From Arenicella chitinivorans (GTDB lineage Bacteria > Pseudomonadota > Gammaproteobacteria > Arenicellales > Arenicellaceae), in assembly GCF_014651515.1 (NCBI RefSeq), contig NZ_BMXA01000001.1:62001-126000 (forward strand): a stretch of 64,000 nt of DNA, written 5' to 3'. The position numbers were made by a program, and so were the translations under genes. The first letter of the stretch is position 1, and every line of letters starts with the position of its first letter. Under the pieces are notes generated by a model. It ran no database searches. It was not told where the DNA came from and saw nothing but the letters and a program-made list of their open reading frames with translations. Positions 1 to 8,034 of this stretch are shown piece after piece.

Positions 1-446
1 ATATTGCTATACGGATTATGCGGCAGCCACCGGATGAACTGGTCGGACGGGATTTGGGTGAATTCACCATGGCGGCTTACGCAACACAGGCGCACATAGA
101 TAGATACAATCCAGCCTCTCCGGGTACGCAATCCGGGATGCTGGCATGGGGATCGCCTGAGCGTTGGCGGCCACGCCATGGTTTTGACCACCTCCGCGCG
201 GTTGGCTTCTTCGATAATGTGCCGTTGCAATGCGACCTAGCTAGGCAGGGCGTTGGTGTCGCCAGTTTACCGTGCCTGCTCGGCGACAGCATTCCGGAGC
301 TGGTACGGATATCAGAGCCAATGCGTATGGGGGAGATTTGGGTGGTCTACCATGCCGATCTACGTCAAACCTCGCGGGTGCGGGTAGTGCGTGATTTTCT
401 GTGTGAAAACCTCTCTCAACACATAAGGCGAGTTGCCGTCCCGTGA
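1..446 (+). CDS. LysR-family transcriptional regulator, C-terminal part
   Basis: The window opens inside this gene: the frame is open from base 3 and ends at the TGA at 444-446, leaving about 147 residues. What remains looks like the second half of a LysR effector-binding domain. An IAIRI strand is followed by PPDELVGRDLGEF, where the family usually has a 'pdsLvarrLg' segment, and GVGVASLPCLLGD matches the usual 'G-x-G-I-a-x-L-P' stretch. The DNA-binding helix-turn-helix would lie to the left of the window. Its target cannot be inferred. No neighbouring gene in the window is divergently arranged with it. Confidence 0.75.
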   Translation, partial: IAIRIMRQPPDELVGRDLGEFTMAAYATQAHIDRYNPASPGTQSGMLAWGSPERWRPRHGFDHLRAVGFFDNVPLQCDLARQGVGVASLPCLLGDSIPELVRISEPMRMGEIWVVYHADLRQTSRVRVVRDFLCENLSQHIRRVAVP

Positions 447-485
447 ATCTGAATTGGAGGCCGTAATCACGGTCACATTTGAGCA

Positions 486-827
486 CTATTCGACGAGTGC
501 GCCGCGATAAAAACGCTTTTTCGCTTTGGGCTTGTCCGAGTCTGGACGCGCGATCGACTTCGACTGTGTGTGAGCACGATTCTCTGCGATCTCAACGCCC
601 CGGTAGTAGCGCTTCTTGGGTTGCAGTTGCACATACCACTCGTCTCCGGCACGTCTAAAAAACGCTTCCACTAGCGTGCGAACCATGTTGTCGTCGCTGG
701 ACCAATAGACATTGATCATCGCGCTACTTAAGTCGGCGCTGGAAATTTTTAAATCGTCACCCAGCTCCGGCGGTAAATTGCGTTTAATCTCAAAGAACAA
801 ATTCACCATGTATCGATCTACTTTCAT
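486..827 (-). CDS. hypothetical protein with two K-K-R-[YF]-Y-R-G motifs
   Basis: A 113-residue soluble protein that I do not recognise. It has an N-terminal region with mixed charge (residues 1-65) and then two copies of a short basic motif, KKRYYRG near residue 71 and KKRFYRG near the C-terminus. They are separated by a polar, probably disordered linker rich in Ser, Lys and Asp. There is no signal peptide, membrane segment or cysteine pair. The two motifs may bind nucleic acid or another acidic partner, but that is inference. It is convergent with the LysR fragment and divergent from katG. The composition is similar to its neighbours and the frame is clean. Confidence 0.55.
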   Translation of the reverse strand: MKVDRYMVNLFFEIKRNLPPELGDDLKISSADLSSAMINVYWSSDDNMVRTLVEAFFRRAGDEWYVQLQPKKRYYRGVEIAENRAHTQSKSIARPDSDKPKAKKRFYRGALVE

Positions 828-1181
828 ATCTACAACTCAACCAATGACCCTAGACACCAACCTACCCGGTGTTCGAATAGCAAATTAAGTGCCAACTGGA
901 CGTATGTTTATAAAAGTGCTTTGTAAACAAGATGTTAATCAACGTTTGCGCAAATGAGTGTAAAACACCGCACCGCGTTGCTTGCGTCTTTTTTGGGCAA
1001 GCTGCACTCAACGAGTGCGCTCAAAATCGGTAATCCATCTTTAGGCCTGGCGTGACCTGACACGTTGTGATTGAGAAATCCGATGATTGTTATCTAAATA
1101 ATGAATCGAATTACAGATACTAATCTAAAAAATTTGTTCTATAGTTTCATTGCAAACCTTCAACACGCAATGGAGCGACAC
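828..1181. other. intergenic region between two divergent genes
   Basis: About 350 bases with no convincing gene. It must hold the promoters of the minus-strand hypothetical gene and of katG. I see no clear sigma70 pair and no obvious OxyR-like repeat by eye. In-frame starts upstream of base 1182 exist for katG (ATG at 1101 and 1170), but the Shine-Dalgarno GGAG at 1172-1175 favours 1182. Confidence 0.4.
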
Positions 1182-3395
1182 ATGTTTAAACCCTATAAAT
1201 CTCTGTTCACGGCACTTTCTTTGTCGTTGACGATGCTGGCCGCATCTCAAAACGCGTATGCGACCGGTCCGGCTAAGTCCCCACAATTTTGGTGGCCGGA
1301 AAAATTAGACCTCACACCGCTACGCCAACATTCCGTTGAATCGAATCCGTATGGCGCCGATTTTGACTACGCGGCGGAATTTGCCACGATTGACCTCGAC
1401 CAACTGAAGAAGGAGATCGAAGCGGTGATGACCGACTCACAAGACTGGTGGCCTGCGGACTACGGCCACTATGGTCCATTTTTCATCCGCATGGCTTGGC
1501 ACAGTGCGGGAACCTATCGTGTACTTGATGGGCGCGGTGGTGCCGGCGGTGGCCAACAGCGTTTTGAACCGTTGAACAGCTGGCCGGACAACGTCAATTT
1601 GGATAAAGCACGTCGTTTGTTGTGGCCAATCAAGCAAAAATATGGGCGCAAGCTGTCGTGGGCAGACTTGATGGTGTTGACCGGTAATGTGGCGTTGGAA
1701 TCAATGGGCTTTACGACGTTTGGATTCGCAGGTGGCCGCACCGATGACTGGGAACCTGATTTGGTTTACTGGGGACCGGAAACCAAGTTTCTGGATGACA
1801 AGCGCTACTCCAAAGGACGTCAGCTCGAAAAGCCGCTGGCCGCGGTGCAGATGGGATTGATTTACGTCAACCCGGAAGGCCCTAACGGTAACCACGATCC
1901 AATTTCTGCGGCGCAGGACATCCGGGAGACGTTTGGCCGGATGGCGATGAACGATGAAGAAACGGTCGCCTTGATCGCCGGTGGTCACACGTTTGGTAAA
2001 GCCCATGGTGCCGTGAAAGCTGATTGTGTGGGCGCAGAGCCGTCTGCAGCCGAGATCGAAGAGCAGGGTTTTGGTTGGAAAAACAAGTGTGGTACTGGTA
2101 AAGGCGCTGATACCATGACCAGCGGGCTGGAGGGAGCATGGTCCGCAAATCCGATAGCGTGGAGTTCGCAGTATTTAGATAACCTGTTTGCGTTTGAATG
2201 GGTGCAAGCTAAGAGTCCTGCTGGCGCAGTACAGTGGATCCCAGCGGATGGCCAAGCGTCGATGCTGGTGCCAGACGCGCATGACAAGACCAAGCGACAC
2301 GCGCCGATCATGTTCACAACAGATCTCTCGCTTAAAATGGATCCAAGCTATCGTGAGATCGCTCAACGATTCCAAAAGGATCCGAAAGCGTTCGAACTTG
2401 CCTTTGCTAAAGCGTGGTTCAAGCTAACGCATCGCGACATGGGGCCGCGTGCGCGGTATGTTGGCTCCGAAGTGCCAACCGAAGCGTTGATTTGGCAGGA
2501 CCCAATTCCTGCCACAGACCATCCTTTGGTGAATGCGAGTCAAGTAGCTGACATCAAAGCAGACATACTGAAGTCAGGCCTCAGCGTATCGGAGTTGGTG
2601 CGCACAGCTTGGGCGTCGGCAGCCAGCTATCGCGGTACAGACATGCGCGGTGGTACCGATGGTGGGCGCCTGCGTCTCGCGCCACAGAAAGACTGGGCCG
2701 TAAATAATCCGCAGGAACTGTCAAAAGTGTTGTCGACGTTGAGTGAGATTCGGTCTGATTTCAATAAACGTGGTAATGGCGGAACGCAAATCTCAATGGC
2801 CGACATGATCGTACTGGCAGGTGCAGCCGCAATCGAAAAGGCCGCGGAGCAGGCTGGCACGACGGTTTCCGTACCATTTTTGCCCGGCCGAGGTGATGCA
2901 ACAGTGGAGCAAACTGACGTAGCATCATTTGCGCTCCTGGAGCCAGCAGCCGATGGGTTCCGCAACTACTATGGCGCTTCGAGTGCCTTGTCGCCGGCTG
3001 AGATGCTAGTTGATCGCGCTAATCTACTGACCTTAACTGTGCCTGAAATGACGGTCTTAGTGGGAGGCTTGCGAGCGCTAAATGCCAACACACAGGCGTC
3101 TCAATTGGGTGTGCTGACAGATCGTCCTGGTGCGCTGAGTAACGACTTCTTTGTGAACTTGCTTGATATGGGGACAGCGTGGCAAAAGTCCGATAAAACC
3201 AACGGCGTTTACGACGGCGTCGATCGCAAAACTGGCGAACTGCGTTGGCAAGCTACCCCGGTGGATCTCGTGTTTGGCTCAAATTCTGAGCTCAGAGCGA
3301 TTGCGGAGGTATACGGTGCTGGCGATGCAGATAATCAGTTCACTAAGGACTTCGTAAGTGCATGGACCAAAGTAATGAATCTTGGAAGATTCTAG
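1182..3395 (+). CDS. katG: catalase-peroxidase with an export signal
   Basis: Bifunctional haem catalase-peroxidase, which removes hydrogen peroxide. With the start at ATG 1182 (GGAG six bases upstream) the protein is 737 residues, the usual KatG length plus a leader. Residues 1-28 form a signal peptide (basic start, long Leu/Ser/Ala core, ending near NAYA), so the enzyme is probably periplasmic, like E. coli KatP. The distal triad Arg103, Trp106 and His107 lies in [11 protein letters not shown]. The Met-Tyr-Trp crosslink partners are Tyr228 and Met254. The proximal haem ligand His269 lies in [10 protein letters not shown]. The C-terminal, non-catalytic half is complete. The gene is followed by a strong terminator and is probably monocistronic. 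Confidence 0.95.
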   Translation: MFKPYKSLFTALSLSLTMLAASQNAYATGPAKSPQFWWPEKLDLTPLRQHSVESNPYGADFDYAAEFATIDLDQLKKEIEAVMTDSQDWWPADYGHYGPFFIRMAWHSAGTYRVLDGRGGAGGGQQRFEPLNSWPDNVNLDKARRLLWPIKQKYGRKLSWADLMVLTGNVALESMGFTTFGFAGGRTDDWEPDLVYWGPETKFLDDKRYSKGRQLEKPLAAVQMGLIYVNPEGPNGNHDPISAAQDIRETFGRMAMNDEETVALIAGGHTFGKAHGAVKADCVGAEPSAAEIEEQGFGWKNKCGTGKGADTMTSGLEGAWSANPIAWSSQYLDNLFAFEWVQAKSPAGAVQWIPADGQASMLVPDAHDKTKRHAPIMFTTDLSLKMDPSYREIAQRFQKDPKAFELAFAKAWFKLTHRDMGPRARYVGSEVPTEALIWQDPIPATDHPLVNASQVADIKADILKSGLSVSELVRTAWASAASYRGTDMRGGTDGGRLRLAPQKDWAVNNPQELSKVLSTLSEIRSDFNKRGNGGTQISMADMIVLAGAAAIEKAAEQAGTTVSVPFLPGRGDATVEQTDVASFALLEPAADGFRNYYGASSALSPAEMLVDRANLLTLTVPEMTVLVGGLRALNANTQASQLGVLTDRPGALSNDFFVNLLDMGTAWQKSDKTNGVYDGVDRKTGELRWQATPVDLVFGSNSELRAIAEVYGAGDADNQFTKDFVSAWTKVMNLGRF

Positions 3396-3422
3396 GCCTA
3401 CGAAATAAGTCTATAAAAATTG

Positions 3423-3457
3423 CGGCCCTTTCTTGTAGCAGACGAGAAAGGGCCGTT
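3423..3457 (+). terminator. Rho-independent terminator after katG
   Basis: A perfect 11-bp stem, CGGCCCTTTCT pairing with AGAAAGGGCCG around an 11-base loop, is followed by TTTCACTTT. It lies about 30 bases after the katG stop codon and insulates katG from the roadblock/BLUF locus. Confidence 0.85.
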
Positions 3458-3612
3458 TCACTTTATAGGTGCGTTCAATGATTGGGTTAGAAAAAAATCG
3501 CGTACGTGTCTTTTTCTCGACAAACCCCGTTAAGTTGGTGTATGTTGATCGTCTGGTAGTGAGGGCTGCCAATCTACAATTTTGAGAAAAAGTCATACCT
3601 TGGGGGGTATCT

Positions 3613-3972
3613 ATGGCAAACATTGAATCAAGTCTTAAGGAACTTTTAGCCATTGACGGCGCATTGGGCGCTTGTATCGTGGATTACAAATCCGGCATGT
3701 CGCTCGGCCACAGTGGCGGCGGTGTGGATTTAGAACTCGCGGCCGCAGGCAACTCTGAAGTGGTTAAAGCCAAAATGGCGACCATGAAGTCTCTGGGTAT
3801 TAAGGGTGAGATTGAAGACATTTTGATCACGCTGAAAGACCAGCTTCACATTATTCGTCCAACGGCAAGTCATAACGGTTTATTCATTTATCTTGTTCTG
3901 GATCGAAACAAATCTAACCTGGCCCTAGCTCGCCGCAAAGTCCACTCGATTGAAGAGGACTTAGAAGTTTAG
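3613..3972 (+). CDS. roadblock/LC7-type small protein A, module 1
   Basis: A 119-residue protein with the roadblock/LC7 pattern: an amphipathic first helix, then IDGALGACIVDYKSGMSLG (strand-turn-strand around a DY-x-x-G turn), a helix, and a C-terminal 'IYLVLDR...NLALARRKV' strand and helix. Such proteins dimerise and commonly act as scaffolds or activators of Ras-like GTPases (MglB, CvnB). The start is ATG 3613 behind a GGGGGG Shine-Dalgarno. By eye it is about 75% identical over its whole length to the gene at 6046-6405, so the two arose by duplication. It is followed by a hairpin-bearing gap of about 220 bases and then the first BLUF gene. The family call is by pattern; the GTPase partnership is inferred from the neighbouring module. 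Confidence 0.8.
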   Translation: MANIESSLKELLAIDGALGACIVDYKSGMSLGHSGGGVDLELAAAGNSEVVKAKMATMKSLGIKGEIEDILITLKDQLHIIRPTASHNGLFIYLVLDRNKSNLALARRKVHSIEEDLEV

Positions 3973-4099
3973 CAATACACGAGTAGGGGTGTTGCTGATG
4001 ATTGCCGGTGCAACAAAGTGCACCTTGGCTTAGGGAAACTGACTCGATCCCCAAAGCTAACGCGAAGTCTGTAACACACTCCGAATTATTTCTACTACT

Positions 4100-4118
4100 G
4101 AACCTGTTTTACAGGTTC
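4100..4118 (+). repeat. perfect hairpin between roadblock A and BLUF 1
   Basis: GAACCTG, loop TTTTA, CAGGTTC: a 7-bp perfect stem in the 218-base gap between the first roadblock gene and the first BLUF gene. No T-run follows, so it may be an RNA stability element or a weak attenuator rather than a terminator. A different hairpin occupies the equivalent gap in module 2. Confidence 0.5.
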
Positions 4119-4190
4119 ATGTAACTAAGTGATTAGTATTACGCCATGACCATCCGACAACGACGGCGTGATTCAGAAGGGGAAACAAAA

Positions 4191-4934
4191 GTGAGATGTA
4201 TTACATATATTAGTAAGGTAACGTGTCGACGTAACGGGGCTACTATTCCAGTTGGGCTGTCAGAAATTTATCGTATTTCAAGAGCGAGAAATACACAGAA
4301 CCAGATCACAGGCATGCTGACCTACCGTGGTGGATACTATCTGGGAGTACTTGAAGGCAGCACCACTAAACTGGATGAACTGCTGGTGAAATTAAACTGC
4401 GACAAACGCCATGAGAACTTCACTGTGTTGGTTGATACGGTGGCGAGAAAACGCTACTTCTCCGATTGGCATATGAAGCTTGCCGAGTCACTGAGTCTTG
4501 ACGCTGGTTTCACCAAGTTCATGGCGGATCAGTCGAATCAGGTTGCGCAGTTAACTGCGGGTCAATTGACGCTACTTAATCAGTTCTATGACGTGTCTGA
4601 GATTGCCGCTGACCATAAAGCATCGTATCGAGATCGAACTTTGAAGTTAATTCGCTGGCCAGATTTCAGCGTGATTAATCAATCTCCAGAATTGGTCGAA
4701 TTATGCGCACTATTGACTAATCGACCACAGCGATACCAGGACTTATTGGCACTGAACCAAGTATCGAGCAGTGAAAAACTGGACCAATATCTGGATAAAT
4801 TCGATTCGCTTGGCTTGCTGAAAACAGTTACACCACAGGCTGAGAGTGGAGTCGCACCGCTGGAGAAATCGGCGCTTCGTTTTATTTATAAGATGAAACG
4901 TTTTCTGGGTGCGACACAGGGCAGCCGGATATGA
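4191..4934 (+). CDS. BLUF-domain protein with C-terminal winged-helix-like domain, module 1 (Gln-less)
   Basis: The protein is 247 residues if translation starts at GTG 4191, which has AGGGGA seven to eight bases upstream; an ATG 15 codons earlier lacks such a site. Residues 1-100 are a BLUF flavin-binding domain: Tyr6 in ITYIS, Asn34 in RNTQNQITG, an LEG motif at 54-56, and Trp93/Met95 in FSDWHM. The conserved light-switching glutamine (AppA Gln63) is replaced by Gly52 in YYLGVLEG, so the normal BLUF photocycle is not expected. Residues about 150-230 look like a winged-helix segment beginning at RWPDFS. It is a paralogue of 6709-7476, aligning without gaps through the core. Unlike module 2, no GTPase gene follows it. 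Confidence 0.88.
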   Translation: MRCITYISKVTCRRNGATIPVGLSEIYRISRARNTQNQITGMLTYRGGYYLGVLEGSTTKLDELLVKLNCDKRHENFTVLVDTVARKRYFSDWHMKLAESLSLDAGFTKFMADQSNQVAQLTAGQLTLLNQFYDVSEIAADHKASYRDRTLKLIRWPDFSVINQSPELVELCALLTNRPQRYQDLLALNQVSSSEKLDQYLDKFDSLGLLKTVTPQAESGVAPLEKSALRFIYKMKRFLGATQGSRI

Positions 4935-5068
4935 TTGGGATCTATTCATAGCGGCTTGGGCGTCAATGGGTTTCCCAGTTCGCGCTGGATAGAGATGGTT
5001 TGGAATCGGCAAGGCTCAGTTGGTTGTGTGAGCTCTGAGTTCTCAGGGAATAAAGGCGGGTAGGACAA

Positions 5069-5485
5069 ATGAGTAACCTTGATACTGGGTTCAGTGATGA
5101 ACTCAAATCGCGGCTGGAACACATGTTGAAATCATTGTGTATAGCTAGGAAAGAAATATTTCTGGCCAGCGTATGCACGGTAGACGGGTTCAACATTCGG
5201 TCCGTGACATCCAGCGCTAGAACGACTGAAGTGGATAAACTGGCGGCCATGGCCAGCACCATAGTGTCGTTAAGCGCCGCGTCAGCTCAGCAGTTACTGG
5301 CGCTCCCGTCGACTTTTACCACCATTGAAACTGAGGGCGGTAATATCTTATTTTTGCTTACTAAGTTGCTCGACAAGGAATGCGTATTGACGTTAGCCGT
5401 AAACAACCAAATGCAACTTGCTAATGCGCGGTATGAAGCCATGCGGCTGGCAAATGCCATTTCGGAATTGAAAAGCGTGATGTAA
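5069..5485 (+). CDS. roadblock/LC7-type protein B, module 1
   Basis: A 138-residue protein of the second roadblock type in this locus. Residues 30-60 give FLASVCTVDGFNIRS, the strand-'DG'-strand signature, followed by a helix with KLAAMASTIVSLSAASAQQ and a strand with GGNILFLLTK. It is clearly related to 8035-8433, which has the same KLAAM-S-S-T-I-x-x-L-S motif, and only distantly to the roadblock A proteins. It follows BLUF 1 after 134 bases, exactly where module 2 has the GTPase plus roadblock B. It starts at ATG 5069 with AGG six bases upstream. It probably dimerises and partners a Ras-like GTPase. With no GTPase in its own module, it may share the GTPase of module 2 (inference). Confidence 0.78.
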   Translation: MSNLDTGFSDELKSRLEHMLKSLCIARKEIFLASVCTVDGFNIRSVTSSARTTEVDKLAAMASTIVSLSAASAQQLLALPSTFTTIETEGGNILFLLTKLLDKECVLTLAVNNQMQLANARYEAMRLANAISELKSVM

Positions 5486-6045
5486 AGCAGATTTCGGGTC
5501 ACGGGGATAGAGCGAGATCAGCCGATTTGTAGTCGAACCTTGCATGATGCGCCGCTGGCGACGATCCGGGTGACCCATGTTAACGACCTACGGTTGTACT
5601 CCGCGTTAAATACGGCACCGTCCGTGCTTCAACGTGCAGTTATTTAGGTAGGACGCACCGTGATCAGCAACGTTACGTCAGCTCGATTAAATTGCAGCAT
5701 GTCAGTGGCGTGTTCGCCTACGGCTTCGATTCGGTGCCTATAAATTGGTTGATTTGTACGTCTTCCATTGGCCTGTCTATTTTTTCGACACTGGTTGATT
5801 TGTCCAACGCAAAAAGACAATTCGGACATAGTCAAGCTGTCTAGTATTTTGATAATAAGGATTTATGCGAACTATTTGCGTTTTCAAGCTGAAAATACCC
5901 GTGATTGTGTTAAATCACTGTATTTATTGGAGAAAAAACTTTACATAATGTATTTTTGTGTATAATCACGCCGCATAGGCAGGGACCGCCGACTTAGGGT
6001 GGGATTGGATCAAATTTTTATTTCAAATTTAGAGGAACAACTGAT
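5486..6045. other. 560-base gap between the two light-sensing modules
   Basis: No coding region is convincing here; the short open frames start without ribosome sites and have no protein-like composition. The left part probably includes the end of transcription of module 1, although no clean terminator is visible. An 11-base direct repeat, GGTTGATTTGT, occurs at 5747-5757 and 5793-5803. The right end holds the promoter of module 2. Confidence 0.5.
5940..5966 (+). promoter_or_regulatory. putative sigma70 promoter of module 2
   Basis: A perfect TATAAT at 5961-5966 is preceded by TTTACA at 5940-5945. The 15-base spacer is short, so the true -35 contact may be shifted or an activator may assist. 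It lies about 75 bases upstream of the roadblock A start at 6046. Confidence 0.5.
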
Positions 6046-6405
6046 ATGGCAAATATTGACGGTAGCTTGAATGGGTTAATGGAAATCGACGGCGCGATGG
6101 GCGCATGCATCGTGGATTACACAACGGGAATGTCACTGGGCACAATTGGTTCTGGTGTGGATTTGGAGCTGGCTGCAGCAGGTAATACTGAAGTAGTAAA
6201 AGCTAAAATGGATACGATGAAGTCGCTAGGCATTGAGGGTGGAATCGAAGATATTTTGATTACCCTGGATACTCAACTGCATATCATTAAACCATCGCTG
6301 AATAACACTGGCCTGTTCATTTACCTAGTTTTGGACAAAGGCAAATCAAACCTTGCTTTGGCTCGTCGTAAAGTACAGAGCATCGACGACGCGCTAGAAG
6401 TTTAG
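6046..6405 (+). CDS. roadblock/LC7-type small protein A, module 2
   Basis: A 119-residue roadblock/LC7-type protein of the same length as its paralogue at 3613-3972, with identical core motifs (IDGA-x-GACIVDY, GVDLELAAAGN, NLALARRKV). The differences are scattered and mostly conservative, which suggests both copies are under selection. The start is ATG 6046 behind GAGGAAC. It sits first in module 2, downstream of a strong -10 box, and is followed by a hairpin with a short T-run that could let it be made in excess over the receptor and GTPase. Its expected role is a dimeric scaffold or regulator of the GTPase encoded at 7481-8017 (inference from MglB and CvnB relatives). Confidence 0.8.
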   Translation: MANIDGSLNGLMEIDGAMGACIVDYTTGMSLGTIGSGVDLELAAAGNTEVVKAKMDTMKSLGIEGGIEDILITLDTQLHIIKPSLNNTGLFIYLVLDKGKSNLALARRKVQSIDDALEV

Positions 6406-6708
6406 TCGTCTAAACCTGCTCGGCAAGTAACTCGGTGTCACACCGTCAAGCACTTGTCGAGTTCCGGTTAGTACGCCGGAATTTTGAATTCGTCCGCAAC
6501 ACAGCAGAATGCTCGGTTACGATTTACGACCGAACATAATACAGGGTCACTGGTAGGTTAACGCTTGTGTGTGCGGCTAGGGGTAGTGTGTAGATTTCCC
6601 CTGATTTCATACAAATGCATGATTTCGTGAATGCCAGGAGCGGCGAACTGGTCAATGGAAGGCGAGATCATACTATGGCAATAGTTACCTATTCAGGGGG
6701 TGGATCAA
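6406..6708. other. leader region between roadblock A and BLUF 2
   Basis: About 300 bases without a gene. An imperfect stem lies at 6419-6461 (CTCGGCAAGT with ACTTGTCGAG), then the hairpin described separately at 6462-6485. The right end carries the AGGGGG ribosome site at 6695-6700. Gaps of this kind separate roadblock A from BLUF in both modules. Confidence 0.4.
6462..6485 (+). terminator. possible attenuator or partial terminator after roadblock A, module 2
   Basis: TTCCGG and CCGGAA pair around an 8-base loop and are followed by TTTT. The stem is only six base pairs, so partial rather than full termination is more likely. This would fit higher expression of the first gene than of the rest. 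Confidence 0.45.
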
Positions 6709-7476
6709 TTGAAATGTATTATGTACATAAGCCGAGTTCGGGTGCGTAAAGATGGAGTCGTAATTCCTGTCGGTCTGTCTGACATTTACGCACGCTCGCG
6801 AAAACGGAATGCCGAACGCGGTATTTCATCAGTGATGTCGTTTCGAAAGGCGCACTACTTACAAATCATTGAAGGCAAGGTCGATGACGTCGATGCGTTA
6901 TTTGCAAATATCTGTGATGATCCTAGGCATACCGATGTTGAAAAGCTCCTTGATTGTTCAATTTCTGACCGGTTTTTTCCTAAATGGAGTTTCAAACTCT
7001 TGGAGTCCGTTCAAAAGGCACCCGAGTTCATTCGGTTTGTTAATCGGCACAACCGAGAGATTGGAGACTTTGATGCGCACCAAACAGAGCTTCTTCAATT
7101 ATTCTATGATTTGAGTAAACCAAGGGTAACCGCCTGCGATTACTCGGGCAAAGAATTGATGCTGCGCGGCTGGCCCGACTTTTCTGAAATCAGTCAGTCT
7201 CCAACGATCATTGAGCTTTGTGCACGACTCACTAAGCGACCACACACTTACGAGAGCTTGGTTGACGGCGGGGATTTTGGAACGCGTAGACAAATCGACG
7301 TAATCCTACAAAAGCTAGATCGCCTTGAGCTTCTAAACGCATTTGCTTACGAGGAAGATGCGCAACTGGCGACGGCGTCGAGTGGCGCTGCGGCAGTGAC
7401 CACGGCAAATATTGAGGCGTCGCGTTCCAATGGCTTTTATGGGAAAATGCGAGAGTTTCTATTCAAATCAAGGTAA
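6709..7476 (+). CDS. BLUF-domain photoreceptor with C-terminal winged-helix-like domain, module 2
   Basis: A 255-residue blue-light sensor using FAD. The start is probably TTG 6709: AGGGGG at 6695-6700 lies eight bases upstream, and the resulting N-terminus MKCIMYIS aligns residue for residue with MRCITYIS of BLUF 1; an in-frame GTG at 6700 overlaps the ribosome site. The full photoactive set is present: Tyr6, Asn34, Gln52 in HYLQIIEG and Trp93 in FPKWSF. Phe95 replaces the usual Met. Residues about 150-235 form a winged-helix-like segment (RGWPDFSEI..., then [13 protein letters not shown]). The gene is four bases upstream of the GTPase start, so they are almost certainly co-translated. Light probably changes how the tail contacts the roadblock/GTPase partners (inference). 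Confidence 0.9.
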   Translation: MKCIMYISRVRVRKDGVVIPVGLSDIYARSRKRNAERGISSVMSFRKAHYLQIIEGKVDDVDALFANICDDPRHTDVEKLLDCSISDRFFPKWSFKLLESVQKAPEFIRFVNRHNREIGDFDAHQTELLQLFYDLSKPRVTACDYSGKELMLRGWPDFSEISQSPTIIELCARLTKRPHTYESLVDGGDFGTRRQIDVILQKLDRLELLNAFAYEEDAQLATASSGAAAVTTANIEASRSNGFYGKMREFLFKSR

Positions 7477-7480
7477 CAGC

Positions 7481-8017
7481 ATGGAATATCGAAAGCTCGC
7501 CATCGTAGGCGAAGTCGGCGCGGGTAAGACGCAGCTGGTCAAAACCTTAAGTGAGATCAGTCCACTGGAGACTGAAGCTGAATCCACTATCGACATTGGT
7601 AAAAAATACACCACTGTGGGTATCGATTACGGTCGAATTTCGCTCAGCTCGGACACCGCACTTGGTTTGTACGGAGTCCCTGGTCAATCACGCTACTCAT
7701 TTTTATGGAATTTCGTGAACACCTCGCTCTGGGGGTTATTGATCCTGCTCAAGTACGGTGAGACACCGGATTACGATAATCTGGATGAGTTGTTGACGTT
7801 CTTCGCACCGCATGAACAACGCACCACGTGCGTGGTTGCCGTGACGCACTGCGAAGATGCCGGCGACGGTGGCATGACCGCTTTGAATAGTGAAATCCAG
7901 GCCTTATTAGAACACCATAAAATTGTGGCGCCGATTATCCAAATCGACCCGCGTGACAAGAACTCGGCGATGTCGATTTTGCATATCTTTAATGCAATCA
8001 ATCAATATGCTGCATAA
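7481..8017 (+). CDS. Ras-like small GTPase, CvnD/MglA-like
   Basis: A 178-residue small GTPase. The P-loop GEVGAGKT is at residues 10-17, switch I threonines at 44-45, the G3 motif reads YGVPGQ (65-69) where eukaryotic Ras has D-x-x-G-Q, and the G4-like motif THCED is at 122-126. The 'G-x-P-G-Q' form is typical of bacterial conservon-type GTPases. Translation starts at ATG 7481, just after the BLUF 2 stop, with AAGG overlapping that stop; a start further upstream would overlap BLUF 2. The next gene, roadblock B, follows after 17 bases. It should cycle between GTP and GDP forms, controlled by the roadblock proteins and perhaps by light through BLUF 2. It is the only GTPase of the locus. Confidence 0.88.
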   Translation: MEYRKLAIVGEVGAGKTQLVKTLSEISPLETEAESTIDIGKKYTTVGIDYGRISLSSDTALGLYGVPGQSRYSFLWNFVNTSLWGLLILLKYGETPDYDNLDELLTFFAPHEQRTTCVVAVTHCEDAGDGGMTALNSEIQALLEHHKIVAPIIQIDPRDKNSAMSILHIFNAINQYAA

Positions 8018-8034
8018 CCATTAGAATTTTGACA

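Noticed and set aside
5768-5965. 65-codon frame before module 2
   Set aside because: No ribosome site, and it runs through the putative promoter of module 2.
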